DNA of 64,000 bases from Gimesia chilikensis (GCF_008329715.1 NZ_VTSR01000018.1:124001-188000), one strand, 5' to 3'. Counted from the first letter of the stretch, positions 1-8,783 are shown. Translations and numbers: made by a program. The notes: a model not told the origin generated them from the letters alone.

Positions 1-1113
1 GACATGCCGGGCATGGGCTTCGTCGAAGTCGAATCGTTTCCCAAAGTCAATTGAGGAGCGGATCACCTGCTGATTGAACTCGTCAGTCCAGTTGTTCTGG
101 TCAGCCATTTCTTTCAGCAGACCATCGCGGAAGTTCGCTTTGGTGACGTAGATGTGTTTCTGCTGGTAAGCCTCGGCCAGCTTGGTATAGGCCAGCAAGG
201 CAGGCCCCAGAGTCTCTGCATCAGTGAAGGAGAGGTGGTAAGTCTGTGCCAGCTCATCCTCGCTCTGCTGAAGAATCCGGTCGGTGAACTTGCTCAATTC
301 CGAGACTTTAAGGCGATCCAGTTCGTCAGGTGAATTGCCGGGATCCGGAATTTCGTCATCGGGACGCAGCTGTGCGAGGGCAAATCGGACGTCGCCTCCC
401 AGCACCACCAGCTTGATCGATTTATCCCCGGGGACTTCGTGGGTGATCTGCTGAATCACGCGTTCGATCTGGTTCTCCATGATCGTCCGCTCTTTGGAAA
501 GAGGCACCCGGTATCCTTTGAGCATCTCCCGCAGACGGAGTGCTCCCAGCCGGTAGTTACTGGAGAACAGCACGTTCCCTTCCTGGACCAGCAGCAGTTC
601 TGTTGTTCCCCCACCGATTTCGGTGACAATCGTCTGGGCTTCGTCCAGATTGGGTTTGGCCGTCAGGTAGGGGCGGATTCCCTGGTATGTAATTCGGTTG
701 ACCTCTGCTTCATCCAGCGGTGAAACTTCAAAACCGGTGGCGATGAAAATCCGGTCGGTGAACGCCAGGCGGTTGTCTGCTTCACGGACCGCGCTGGTCG
801 CGACGACGCGAATCTGGTCGTCACGGTTGATCTGATATTCATCCAGACGGCGGCGATAGCTCTTCAGGATGCGAACACATTCTTCCATCGTGGCCTTCTG
901 AATGTTCCGCGTCTGAAAAGTATCCTTCCCCAGCGTAACCGCCTGAGAGAGACGCTCCAGAGCATAGACCGTACCGTCTTCCTTGATCTCGGCAATCGCC
1001 ATACGGATGGCGCCGGTGCCGATATCGATCACAGCAATTAAACGATTGGGCATGGATTCCAGTCGGCTGGATCCACCACTCGCCTCAGCTGGAGGGGAAT
1101 CTTTTGTGTTCAT
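1..1113 (-). CDS. Ppx/GppA phosphatase family protein (3' end outside window)
   Basis: The reading frame runs off the left edge; about 371 codons are visible. Near the N-terminus is the actin-fold phosphate-1 loop, here AVIDIGTGAIRMAIAEI, and further on EIGGGTTELLLV and a VVLGGDVRFA segment. These match exopolyphosphatase/guanosine pentaphosphate phosphatases, which remove terminal phosphate from polyphosphate or pppGpp in the cytoplasm. The usual DLGSNS loop reads DIGTGA here. The ATG at 1113 overlaps the stop of the upstream ROK kinase gene as ATGA, so the two are probably co-transcribed and translationally coupled. An internal ATG at 1053 (MPNRLIAVIDIG) is an alternative start that would place the fold right at the N-terminus. 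Family assignment is firm; Ppx versus GppA activity cannot be told. Confidence 0.85.
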   Translation of the reverse strand, partial: MNTKDSPPAEASGGSSRLESMPNRLIAVIDIGTGAIRMAIAEIKEDGTVYALERLSQAVTLGKDTFQTRNIQKATMEECVRILKSYRRRLDEYQINRDDQIRVVATSAVREADNRLAFTDRIFIATGFEVSPLDEAEVNRITYQGIRPYLTAKPNLDEAQTIVTEIGGGTTELLLVQEGNVLFSSNYRLGALRLREMLKGYRVPLSKERTIMENQIERVIQQITHEVPGDKSIKLVVLGGDVRFALAQLRPDDEIPDPGNSPDELDRLKVSELSKFTDRILQQSEDELAQTYHLSFTDAETLGPALLAYTKLAEAYQQKHIYVTKANFRDGLLKEMADQNNWTDEFNQQVIRSSIDFGKRFDFDEAHARHV

Positions 1114-2132
1114 ACCTGTGTTTTAATTCTCGAGGATGACTGTTCCTGAATGACTTTCTGAGCCCAGGCGGCTACACCCATGACGCTGGAATCATCTCCC
1201 AGCTGGGCAGCGACGACTTTAAATGAATCTTTGAATGTCGGCATGACATTGTGCCGCGTGGCTTCCGAGACCGCTTCGACGAACAGGTCGGGCATCGCTT
1301 CCACAAGTCCCCCTCCCAGTACGATGACTTCGGGGGAAAGGGTGTGGACCATGTTACCTGCTGCAATTCCGATGTACTCAGCAGCCCGCAGAATAATTTT
1401 TCGTACACTTTCATCGCCCCCTTTAATCGAGGAAGCGAGAATACCGCTGCGGATATCAGACAGGTCTGTGCCTGCCAGCGAGCGGAGCTTGGGAGCATCA
1501 CCCCGGTAAGCAGCCTGAGCTGCAGCGGCAGAGATCGCCAGTCGACTGGCCAGGGCCTCCAGGCACCCATGCTGTCCACATCCGCACTCGGGACCTTCCG
1601 GAAGGACTTTGATATGTCCGATTTCCATGCAGGAACTCTTACTGCCCTGAATCAACTGACCGCGATAGACGGCTCCTCCGCCGATCCCCGTTCCCGGGAA
1701 GATGCCCAGCGTCGAACTCGCTCCTCGGGCAGCGCCGAATCGATATTCGCCATAGACGCCCGCATCGACATCATTACAGAGGATTACCGGGCAACCAAAC
1801 TCTTTCTCCAGTACCTGCTTAACCGGGGCATTGTACCAGCCGAGATTGGGGGCCTCGAAGATGATGCCCTGCTCAAGATCCAGCGGTCCCGGACAACCCA
1901 CGCCGATCCCCGCCAGTTCGGCAGGTGTGAGTCCTGCTTCTTCCAGTGCCTGATGAATTGTCTGAGCCATCCGCTCCAGACCGAGCTCTACTCCTGCGTG
2001 CCCCTTGGTTTTTCGGCGTTTCTTTCCCAGGGTTTTATATTGTGAATCAAAGATCTTGGCGAGCATCTTCGTGCCCCCCAGATCGAAACCTGCCCAGTAG
2101 CCGCTCTTTGGTTGAACTGAATCAGTAGACAT
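1110..2132 (-). CDS. ROK family sugar kinase (probable glucokinase)
   Basis: This 340-residue protein has all ROK hallmarks. The ATP loop is DLGGTK (Asp17), NDVDA lies at 120-124 with the catalytic aspartate, GTGIGGG is at 147-153, EIGH at 170-173, and the zinc-binding block CGCGQHGCLE at 183-192. No N-terminal helix-turn-helix is present, so it is a kinase rather than a ROK repressor. It probably phosphorylates glucose or a related hexose in the cytoplasm using ATP. Its stop codon overlaps the start of the downstream Ppx/GppA gene (ATGA), making a two-gene operon. Substrate is inferred from family only; N-acetylmannosamine or fructose kinase remain possible. Confidence 0.85.
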   Translation of the reverse strand: MSTDSVQPKSGYWAGFDLGGTKMLAKIFDSQYKTLGKKRRKTKGHAGVELGLERMAQTIHQALEEAGLTPAELAGIGVGCPGPLDLEQGIIFEAPNLGWYNAPVKQVLEKEFGCPVILCNDVDAGVYGEYRFGAARGASSTLGIFPGTGIGGGAVYRGQLIQGSKSSCMEIGHIKVLPEGPECGCGQHGCLEALASRLAISAAAAQAAYRGDAPKLRSLAGTDLSDIRSGILASSIKGGDESVRKIILRAAEYIGIAAGNMVHTLSPEVIVLGGGLVEAMPDLFVEAVSEATRHNVMPTFKDSFKVVAAQLGDDSSVMGVAAWAQKVIQEQSSSRIKTQV

Positions 2133-2503
2133 CTTCCAGTTTTCTATCTCTAGGATTTCGCTCTGCTGGTGTGTCAGCGTCAGAAGCGGCTCGCCACTTC
2201 CCGACTGAACTCATTTTATTATAGCGAAAAGTTCTTATCTCGTGAATTCTGACGGTTTTAGAACTCGAGAAGCAAGATGGACCATGAAATTTATACGATT
2301 CTATAGCAAATGGAGTCGATGATGCGGGATTTGAGCGGGAGCAGCCCCCGTTTATCCCTGATTCAGCCTCGGATATGAATCCGGTTCCCTGTTGACTTTA
2401 GTGTCTGCGTCAACTTGGATAAACTAATCGAAATAAAGTGAAGCGAATTTCTCTGGAAAGGCGCTGTGTACGTAAGTTTATAAGTTCCTGGGGTTCCCGA
2501 TTA
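2133..2503. other. intergenic region between divergent genes
   Basis: No convincing gene. It must hold the promoters of the leftward ROK-ppx operon and the rightward channel operon. I see a 6-bp inverted repeat GTTGAC-N12-GTCAAC at 2392-2415 just before the rightward genes, which could be an operator, but no clean -35/-10 pair. A GTG at 2438 opens the downstream frame 22 codons early; those residues look unlike coding sequence of this family. Confidence 0.3.
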
Positions 2504-3964
2504 ATGTATTTCCAGTTTCCTTGTGAAAAGTGTTCCAAAAAACTCAAAGTCCGCGATGAGAACGTTGGTAAGAAAGTCCGTTGTCCTTACTGTCATCACA
2601 CGATGACAGTCAAAAAGCCGGAAACCCCCATCATCGATACGTCGGTTGATGTCAGCAGTTCTTCAGCGAGCAAATCGACAACCAGTAGTCGGGAAACCAA
2701 AAAACACGTATCCAGCGGTTGGGCCGACGGGACTGAAGTCAGTCTTTCCAAAAGTGGTCTGATTGCCATTGGTATCTCCATCGCCTATCTCGCACTGATG
2801 TTTCCCATTCGGAATTACTACTTTGGGGAACTCTTCCTGGACCGTGGCATGGTGCCTTATGCTCTGGTCTTTCTGATGAGCTGGTCTGGCACCATCCTCG
2901 TTCTGAAGTACTTCAAGCTGGTCAAGCAGAAGGAATCGATGCTGTTTGACACGCTGCCGACGGACATCTCGGAGGACATCTCTGAGAAAACCGTTCCTAA
3001 ATTTATCGATCACGTGAGAAATCTTCCCGTCGATCCTCGGGAAAGCTTTCTGGTGAACCGGGTTTTGCGAGGTCTCGAGCACTTCCGGGTTCTGAAAAGC
3101 AGCTCCGAAGTTTCCAACCGACTGCAGTCGCAATCGGAAATCGATGCGACCGCCGTTGATTCCAGTTATACGATTCTTAAGGTCTTCATCTGGGCTATTC
3201 CGATTCTCGGGTTCATCGGAACCGTGATCGGGATTAGTGCTGCGGTGGGGGGCTTCTCAGGCGGTATGGATAAAGCCCAGGACATTTCCGCTCTGAAAGA
3301 GTCACTGGGAAGCGTGACCGGCGGTTTGTCGACCGCGTTCGATACGACGCTGGTCGCACTCGTGATGAGTATGCTGGTGATGTTCCCCAGCAGCTCCATG
3401 CAGAAATCAGAAGAAGACCTGCTGAACTGGGTTGATGAATACTGTAATGAAAACCTGCTGAAGCGACTCAAGGAAAGTGAGCATGGTGGCGGCGGAGGAG
3501 ACGAGAAAGATCATCGTCGCCTCATTCAGCGAACCATCGATAAAGCGATGGCCAACCACCACGCCGAGTTACAGACGTGGATCGAAAAGCTGGAGGGCAT
3601 CGGCGAAACCCTGTCTCAATCGGTGATGAAATCCTGGGGTAAGATCGACGAAAAAATCCGCGCTCAGCAGGAAGAGCAGATTTCGCAGGTGCAGGAAGTT
3701 GTCAAGCAACTGGAAACGGTTGAGGAGAAGATGACCGAGCTGCAGGCAGCACACACCTCTCATCTGGAGAAGATGAATGGTGAAGCAACTGAAATGGCTG
3801 AAGCCGCCGGTGTGCTGACCCAGTCTTTCAATGGAGTTCAGCAGGGACTGAATGGACTGAATACCGTGTTGACCAACCTGGGAGAGAAACAGATTCTGAT
3901 TCAGCAGGTAGAAGCCCCCCGCAAGCGTTGGGGACTGTTTGGGAATTCAAGGAAAGTAAGATAA
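2504..3964 (+). CDS. zinc-ribbon / MotA-TolQ-ExbB proton-channel family protein
   Basis: I start at ATG 2504 because the protein then opens with a zinc ribbon (Cys7, Cys10, Cys27, Cys30 in FPCEKC...CPYC), as is usual for MJ0042-type ribbons. A Ser/Thr-rich linker follows, then two membrane segments (about 85-101 and 119-136), a cytoplasmic stretch, and the conserved MotA/TolQ/ExbB pair of helices at about 223-246 (WAIPILGFIGTVIGI) and 274-294 (GGLSTAFDTTLVAL). The last ~170 residues are Glu/Gln-rich heptad-like sequence, a probable cytoplasmic coiled coil. ExbB/MotA proteins form pentameric inner-membrane channels driven by ion flow with ExbD/MotB-type partners. The next gene starts 1 bp after this stop and encodes such a partner. 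What the complex drives is unknown; TonB-like energising, a motor or a defence device are all conceivable. Confidence 0.8.
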   Translation: MYFQFPCEKCSKKLKVRDENVGKKVRCPYCHHTMTVKKPETPIIDTSVDVSSSSASKSTTSSRETKKHVSSGWADGTEVSLSKSGLIAIGISIAYLALMFPIRNYYFGELFLDRGMVPYALVFLMSWSGTILVLKYFKLVKQKESMLFDTLPTDISEDISEKTVPKFIDHVRNLPVDPRESFLVNRVLRGLEHFRVLKSSSEVSNRLQSQSEIDATAVDSSYTILKVFIWAIPILGFIGTVIGISAAVGGFSGGMDKAQDISALKESLGSVTGGLSTAFDTTLVALVMSMLVMFPSSSMQKSEEDLLNWVDEYCNENLLKRLKESEHGGGGGDEKDHRRLIQRTIDKAMANHHAELQTWIEKLEGIGETLSQSVMKSWGKIDEKIRAQQEEQISQVQEVVKQLETVEEKMTELQAAHTSHLEKMNGEATEMAEAAGVLTQSFNGVQQGLNGLNTVLTNLGEKQILIQQVEAPRKRWGLFGNSRKVR

Positions 3965-3965
3965 C

Positions 3966-4760
3966 GTGGCGAGACGAAAGAAAAATGATGAAGAAACGGT
4001 CTCTCTCTTCCCGTTTCTAAGTATTCTTGCCTGCGTGATTGGTGTGCTGACGCTGATGATTACCGCCATGGCGCTCAGCCAGATGGATCAGCAGGATGAC
4101 TCCTGGAAACGCGTAGAAGAATACGAAGAGAACATTAAGGAGATCAAAGAGAAAGAGCAGGAGCTGGAAGAAGTCGAGACTGAGGTCGCAGATTTATCGA
4201 AACTGAATCGCCAGTTGATGCTGGCACTGGAAGAGTTGAAGAAGCTCAAACAGGAAAAACAGAAACTGCCCTCTGACATCAAGCCGGAAGAGAAAGTCAA
4301 GCTGCTGGCCGAAGCCAATCGTCTGGAAAAGCGGATCGAAGAAATTAAGGACGATCCCAAGCAACTCCAGGAAGAAATCGACAAGCTCAAGAAGGAACTG
4401 GATAAACGGGAAAACCCGGTCGCTGCCGAAGTCCGGATTCAGCCGGGCGGAAGTGGTGTTGATCTGAACCCGACCTTTATCGAATGTACGAAAAACGGAA
4501 TTGTAGTTCTGGACGGTCCCTCTAAGGATCTGCATGTCCGTCGCGACGACCTCCGCAAAAGCCTGCCGTTCGTGGAGATGCTCGATAAAATCGGTGCCCA
4601 GCCGAAAGGGACTGTGATCTTCCTGATTCGTCAGGATGCCGTCTACACCTACAATATTGCTTCCAGCGTGGCTCGTTCGCGTTACTGTCCCAACGGGAAG
4701 CTGCCCGTCGAAGGGAACGGGAAAATCGATCTGAGTAAGTTCAAAAACAGTTCAGGTTGA
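3966..4760 (+). CDS. ExbD/MotB-like one-TM coiled-coil partner protein
   Basis: GTG start, 1 bp after the stop of the MotA/ExbB-type gene, so coupled. 264 residues: a short basic/acidic head, one membrane helix at about 13-38 (SLFPFLSILACVIGVLTL), a long charged coiled coil at about 45-145, and a C-terminal globular domain at about 150-260. The layout is that of ExbD/TolR/MotB partners, which plug the ExbB/MotA pentamer. In those families the helix carries an essential aspartate (P-L-V-D in ExbD); here the aligned stretch is P16-F-L-S19, with serine in place of Asp and no other acidic residue in the helix. Acidic residues sit just before it (DEE at 8-10). Proton coupling may therefore differ. 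The link to ExbD is inferred from position and topology. Confidence 0.65.
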   Translation: MARRKKNDEETVSLFPFLSILACVIGVLTLMITAMALSQMDQQDDSWKRVEEYEENIKEIKEKEQELEEVETEVADLSKLNRQLMLALEELKKLKQEKQKLPSDIKPEEKVKLLAEANRLEKRIEEIKDDPKQLQEEIDKLKKELDKRENPVAAEVRIQPGGSGVDLNPTFIECTKNGIVVLDGPSKDLHVRRDDLRKSLPFVEMLDKIGAQPKGTVIFLIRQDAVYTYNIASSVARSRYCPNGKLPVEGNGKIDLSKFKNSSG

Positions 4761-4819
4761 CCGCTGTCACTTCGAAGCTGGTTTTCGGACAATGATCTGG
4801 ATGACCTGTCTTATACGAA

Positions 4820-4853
4820 AAAAGCTCTGCCAGTCTGATCTGGCAGAGCTTTT
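4820..4853. terminator. bidirectional Rho-independent terminator
   Basis: Perfect 14-bp inverted repeat AAAAGCTCTGCCAG / CTGGCAGAGCTTTT with a 6-nt loop (TCTGAT), flanked by A and T runs on both sides. It lies between the convergent ExbD-like gene and the PQQ-propeller gene and can serve both. Confidence 0.9.
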
Positions 4854-4875
4854 CTTATTTAGTTGACTGACGAAT

Positions 4876-6192
4876 TCAGTTCTGTTTTCTCAGGTCGTAG
4901 CACATCAGCACATCCTGATCCCGCAGATAGAGTTTGCCGCCACAGACGACCGGGTGTGCCCAGGCTTTGCCCAGCACCTGATCTGCCTTGAAGCTCCCTT
5001 TGAGAATATATTCTTTGGGATTGGCTTCAATCAGGGCGACTTCACCACTCTGGTAGCGATAGATCAAATTGCCATCAGCGAAGACCACTGCAGCGGATCC
5101 GGAACCTTCGCCCCGGATTTTGCCACCCCAGGCAACTTTGCCGGTTTTCAACTCGAGGCAGAGGGGGAAGCCATTGTTGTGACCGTGGCCACAATAAATA
5201 TGGTCTTTGTAGAGGACCATACCACCATGGTGATTCTGCATAGTCTTGGGATCCAGGAAGTAAACTTCTTCGGCTTTGATACCATCTCCCTCTTTAGATA
5301 GCTTGAGCAGAGCACTGCCTGTACCATAACCGGTGGAACAGAATACATAATCGCCGGAAACGATGGGGGTCGGAATGTTGGCGACACCGTTGGCAACCGG
5401 ATTGTAGTTCCAGAGCAGTTTACCGTCGCTGGCACGTACGCCAATCACACCGCGACCGGTGAGCTGCACATACTGTTTGACGCCACCGGCGTTGGAGATC
5501 ACGATGGAAGAGTAGCCGGCTCCATCCTTTCCTTTGTCGCCCAGATCGGAAACAGAAGTTCGCCAGATTTCCCGTCCCGTGGTTTTATCCAGGGCGACCA
5601 TCATGGCGTCTTTTCCGCCCGGTGTGCAGAGGACCCAGTCCCCGTCGACCAGGGGGGATTCAGAGAATCCCCATTTAGACATCATCTTGCCATCCCATTC
5701 GTCCTCGAAGTTTTTCGTCCAGATGACTTCGCCGTCAGCGACGCTCAGGCAGGAAATGGCTCCATTGGAGGTAATGGCATACAGACGGTCGCCATCGATG
5801 GCAGGAGTACAACGGGCTCCCGGATAACCGTGTTCCGGATTCAGCTCGAGCAGATTGGTTTTCCAGAGGATTTTACCGTCATCAATATTAACGGCGATGA
5901 CGGCCTGACCCTCGGGCAGGTTTCCTGTGGTAAACAGGCGGTTGTCCTTAATGGAAACTCCAGCATACCCCTTGCCCAGACCAGTCGCGGTCCAGGTCAG
6001 TTTGGGGGGCGTTGCATTCCAGTCCTGCAGGAGACCGGTGTCCGAGGAATGGTTCTGGCGATTCGGACCGCGCCACTGCTCCCAGGAGTCAGAGAGTTTG
6101 GTCGGTTCCAGAGCATGGGCAGACATGGTCAGTCCGCCAACGAGTAAAGCTCCCAGGAACAGACGAATGGGCATAGAGAAGCTCATAGTCAA
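4876..6192 (-). CDS. exported PQQ-like beta-propeller repeat protein
   Basis: 438 residues with a Sec signal peptide (cleavage near AHA-LEP, about residue 27). A typical planctomycete WEQWRGPNRQNHS opening follows, then repeated beta-propeller blades with signatures such as VIAVNIDDGKILWKTNL, ISCLSVADGEVIWTKNF and MMVALDKTTGREIWRT. These are BamB/quinoprotein-type blades. No PQQ-dehydrogenase catalytic residues can be pointed to, so it is more likely a binding or scaffold protein in the periplasm than a proven enzyme. It is transcribed alone, with a terminator beyond its stop and 232 bp upstream. Family is clear; function unknown. Confidence 0.85.
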   Translation of the reverse strand: MTMSFSMPIRLFLGALLVGGLTMSAHALEPTKLSDSWEQWRGPNRQNHSSDTGLLQDWNATPPKLTWTATGLGKGYAGVSIKDNRLFTTGNLPEGQAVIAVNIDDGKILWKTNLLELNPEHGYPGARCTPAIDGDRLYAITSNGAISCLSVADGEVIWTKNFEDEWDGKMMSKWGFSESPLVDGDWVLCTPGGKDAMMVALDKTTGREIWRTSVSDLGDKGKDGAGYSSIVISNAGGVKQYVQLTGRGVIGVRASDGKLLWNYNPVANGVANIPTPIVSGDYVFCSTGYGTGSALLKLSKEGDGIKAEEVYFLDPKTMQNHHGGMVLYKDHIYCGHGHNNGFPLCLELKTGKVAWGGKIRGEGSGSAAVVFADGNLIYRYQSGEVALIEANPKEYILKGSFKADQVLGKAWAHPVVCGGKLYLRDQDVLMCYDLRKQN

Positions 6193-6425
6193 GTAATCCT
6201 TTTGTGTGATCTTGAAGACAAAGGGGGGAAATTAGTCTGAGTCACTCCCGGCTTTCCGGGTGTGGGTGGTTCGGGCAAGCGGGACGCAGGTATTCAGGTA
6301 AGACACGTAAGCTGATGCCGATTATATGTGCCGGTTCCATTGGCTGCAATCAATGGTTTCCAATTCCGACTGAGCGGAGAGAATTCTTTCAGACGGGGCA
6401 GGGTGAACAATAAAGAGTTCCAGTC

Positions 6426-6749
6426 TCAGTCGGAGATTCCCAAAGCGGTATCAATCCTGTGCTGGAGCTCTGCAGGAGTCAGGTCGGAGACACGAAAGAC
6501 CTTCAACCCGGCGGTGTCCCCTTTGATCAGCTCAATCTGAGATCGTTTCAGTTGGAGTCCATTCTGTAGCACTTTGAGCAGAGCTTTATTCGCTTTTCCC
6601 TTTTCCGGGGCCTGGGTGACGCTGACTTTAAGTCGACCGTCGTGCACGCCCTCGATCTGATTCCGGCTGGCTTTCGGTTGTGCCCGAACCGGCAGCAGTA
6701 CTGCAGAGCCGTCAGATTCCAGGTTCAGGGATGCTGTCACGATGAACAC
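6426..6749 (-). CDS. DUF167 (YggU) family protein
   Basis: 107 residues beginning at a GTG. The family core is clear: VRAQPKASRNQIEG, then GRLKVSVTQAPEKGKANKAL and a KRSQIELIKGDTAGLKVFRV strand segment. DUF167 proteins are small conserved cytoplasmic proteins of unknown role, often beside yggS/yggT as here. The gene begins 7 bp after the YggS-type gene, indicating one operon. Confidence 0.85.
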   Translation of the reverse strand: MFIVTASLNLESDGSAVLLPVRAQPKASRNQIEGVHDGRLKVSVTQAPEKGKANKALLKVLQNGLQLKRSQIELIKGDTAGLKVFRVSDLTPAELQHRIDTALGISD

Positions 6750-6756
6750 TCATTCT

Positions 6757-7467
6757 TTAATCAGAGGACTCCAGCCCTTCATACAGGGCGCTGCCGACTC
6801 GTACCAGGGTTGCACCTTCTTCGATGCCCGTTTCAAAATCGCCACTCATGCCCATCGAAAGTTCCTGGAGCGAAACATGCTCCGGTGAACGTTGCTGCAA
6901 CTCGTTGCGGAGTTCGCGTAACTCACGAAAGACCGGACGAGCCAGTTCCCGATCTTCGACATGCGGAGCCATCGTCATCAGCCCTGTAATCTTTACGTGC
7001 AAGACCTGACAGAGAGACTCCCACTCTGCCGACAGAGATTCCCGGGAAAAACCTTTTTTGCTGGCTTCCCCTGCAAGATTGACTTCGATCAGAACTTCCG
7101 GCCTTAACTCCGACTCACCAGCAATGCGATCAATGGCTTGCAGCAACTTCAGCGAATCAACCGAATGAATCAGGTTACAGTGCGCAATTGTACGTCTGAC
7201 CTTATTGCGCTGTAACGGGCCAATGAAGTGCCAGCGTAGTTCAGGAGAGAGCAGAGTGGCCCGCTCTTCCAGTTGAGGAGTCCGGCTTTCACCCAGATCC
7301 CGGCATCCCAGTTCCACCAGTGCCTGAACCCACTCTAATCGGGCGTATTTGGTGACAGCTACCAGTCGGACGGACTGCGGATCTCGCTGTACGCGTTGGC
7401 AGGCCGCATCGATGCGGTTTCGAATGCGGGTGTAATTATCGTGAATGATCACATTCAGGTCGTCCAT
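6757..7467 (-). CDS. YggS/PLPBP family pyridoxal-phosphate homeostasis protein
   Basis: 236 residues, normal for the family, a single TIM-barrel domain like the N-terminal domain of alanine racemase. The PLP lysine is Lys40 in RLVAVTKYA; other family blocks are RWHFIGPLQRNKVRRT, LIHSVDSL, EVLIEVNLAGEASKKGF and LSMGMSGDFETGIEEGATLVRVG. The common LGENRVQ segment reads LGESRTPQL. The family binds PLP without racemase activity and buffers cytosolic B6 and amino-acid pools. First gene of a two-gene operon with DUF167. Confidence 0.9.
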   Translation of the reverse strand: MDDLNVIIHDNYTRIRNRIDAACQRVQRDPQSVRLVAVTKYARLEWVQALVELGCRDLGESRTPQLEERATLLSPELRWHFIGPLQRNKVRRTIAHCNLIHSVDSLKLLQAIDRIAGESELRPEVLIEVNLAGEASKKGFSRESLSAEWESLCQVLHVKITGLMTMAPHVEDRELARPVFRELRELRNELQQRSPEHVSLQELSMGMSGDFETGIEEGATLVRVGSALYEGLESSD

Positions 7468-7591
7468 TACCGGCCTGTCCTCATGCTGTTCTCAGTAGGC
7501 GAGAGCGGTGTCTGAAAGCTCTCGGGCTCAGACGATTATCATACAGGTAGAGAATGCGAATTCAACAGTGTCAGATCTGCCGGGAATTCAT

Positions 7592-7996
7592 TCAGGCAAT
7601 GACTTTGCCCAGGAAGCGGACGCCGTATTCCCAAAAGTGCTCTTCTTCGACTTCCTTCTGGCGAACGATTTCAGCACGGAACCAGGTTACCTGATCAGCG
7701 CCCACGGGAACACCAACGCGAATCTGGGTCTCATAGATCCGCATCGGGTAGATAAACGAGAGTCCCGACTGGGAGATAGAGCGGGACCAGACTTTGGTCA
7801 TTGCCTGGTCGAATTCCTGGGTTCCATCCGGAATAGACAACCAGACTAGACCCCGGAAATTCTTACGTTCGTGCGCCCTTTTTTCTGAATAATGAGCGCT
7901 GGTCCGCGCATCGAGGCGATCCAGGGTATCCAGAACGCGATTGATGGCGCGGTTCTGCTTTTCACTATATTGTTCCAGGCTTATCAGACTCATCAC
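7592..7996 (-). CDS. PilZ domain protein (probable c-di-GMP receptor)
   Basis: 134 residues. A short helical N-terminus (1-37) precedes a PilZ barrel. The c-di-GMP-binding RxxxR motif is R40-A-H-E-R44. The second motif (usually D/NxSxxG) reads SISQSG, with Ser in the first position. The remainder predicts beta strands (VWLSIP, FRAEIVRQKE, YGVRFLG). It lies downstream of a response regulator and an HPt gene on the same strand. Probably a small cytoplasmic output domain responding to c-di-GMP; the partner is unknown. The RxxxR is strong, so binding is likely. Confidence 0.75.
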   Translation of the reverse strand: MMSLISLEQYSEKQNRAINRVLDTLDRLDARTSAHYSEKRAHERKNFRGLVWLSIPDGTQEFDQAMTKVWSRSISQSGLSFIYPMRIYETQIRVGVPVGADQVTWFRAEIVRQKEVEEEHFWEYGVRFLGKVIA

Positions 7997-8189
7997 TCAC
8001 ACTCACTAGAGAAAATCTTACGACTGAGGGGATATTCATAAAGTTTGAATTTCAGTCAGCTTGATGAAAAGTGTTTGTATACGCCTTCACTCTTTTGGAA
8101 CTATAGGTCCAATTCGAATACAGTCAAATCCCTCCTGAAACAAATCGATACCTTTTGATGTGTTGTGTAGGGTTTGGTTTAGTAAGTCT

Positions 8190-8783
8190 TTATGTTTCAA
8201 CCGTTTGCAGGTTCGAAAGAAAATCTTTCAATGAGGAGACTTCTTCGTTCAGGCATTCCATAAACTGCTCAGCAGCGCCGGAATTACGGGAGTTGATAAT
8301 CCCCTGTACCACGTCTTTGACGCTCTGGGTGGGAGTATACAGATCGATCGCTTTATCTGACGACGATATCTGGGGTACGCCCATTGCCATTTCGTGTAAT
8401 GATTGTTTCAGCACTTCCTGATCGAGCGGCTTAAACATGATTTTGGATATCCCCAGCTCTTCTGCGAGCTTGAGACGCATGACATCTTTATCCTGCGAAT
8501 TCTTTTCCATACGGAGTGCCGTCATCAGGATGAACTGCGGGGGATCCAGGGGCCCTTCATCTGTAAAACGTTCGACGTTCTGTGCTTCCATATATAAGTC
8601 GACACCGTCCATGCCGCGCATCATCAGATCTGAGATGACGATATTAATATCGTTATCCATTTTCAGCATTTTTAATGCTTCGAACCCCGATGTGGCAGAA
8701 CAGACTGAGTATCCGAACTGTTCAATCAAACGGGTATGGAAGTGACACGTGTATCCAACGTCGTCAACGACTAAAACTTTCAT
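8190..8783 (-). CDS. response regulator receiver protein with C-terminal extension
   Basis: 197 residues. Receiver domain at 1-125: acidic pocket Asp7/Asp8 (MKVLVVDDVG), phospho-acceptor Asp52 (VISDLMMRGMDG), Thr88 (LMTAL) and Lys118 (KIMFKPL). All five key residues are present, so it should be phosphorylatable. The last ~70 residues are helical and hold no DNA-binding or enzymatic domain I recognise. It sits 45 bp downstream of an HPt gene. No histidine kinase is encoded nearby, so the phospho-donor is elsewhere. Likely a phosphorelay intermediate or protein-interaction regulator. Confidence 0.85.
   Translation of the reverse strand: MKVLVVDDVGYTCHFHTRLIEQFGYSVCSATSGFEALKMLKMDNDINIVISDLMMRGMDGVDLYMEAQNVERFTDEGPLDPPQFILMTALRMEKNSQDKDVMRLKLAEELGISKIMFKPLDQEVLKQSLHEMAMGVPQISSSDKAIDLYTPTQSVKDVVQGIINSRNSGAAEQFMECLNEEVSSLKDFLSNLQTVET

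Noticed and set aside
1251..2045. 264-codon plus-strand frame antisense to the ROK kinase
   Set aside because: Shadow of a clearly conserved gene; no start signal and no family resemblance.
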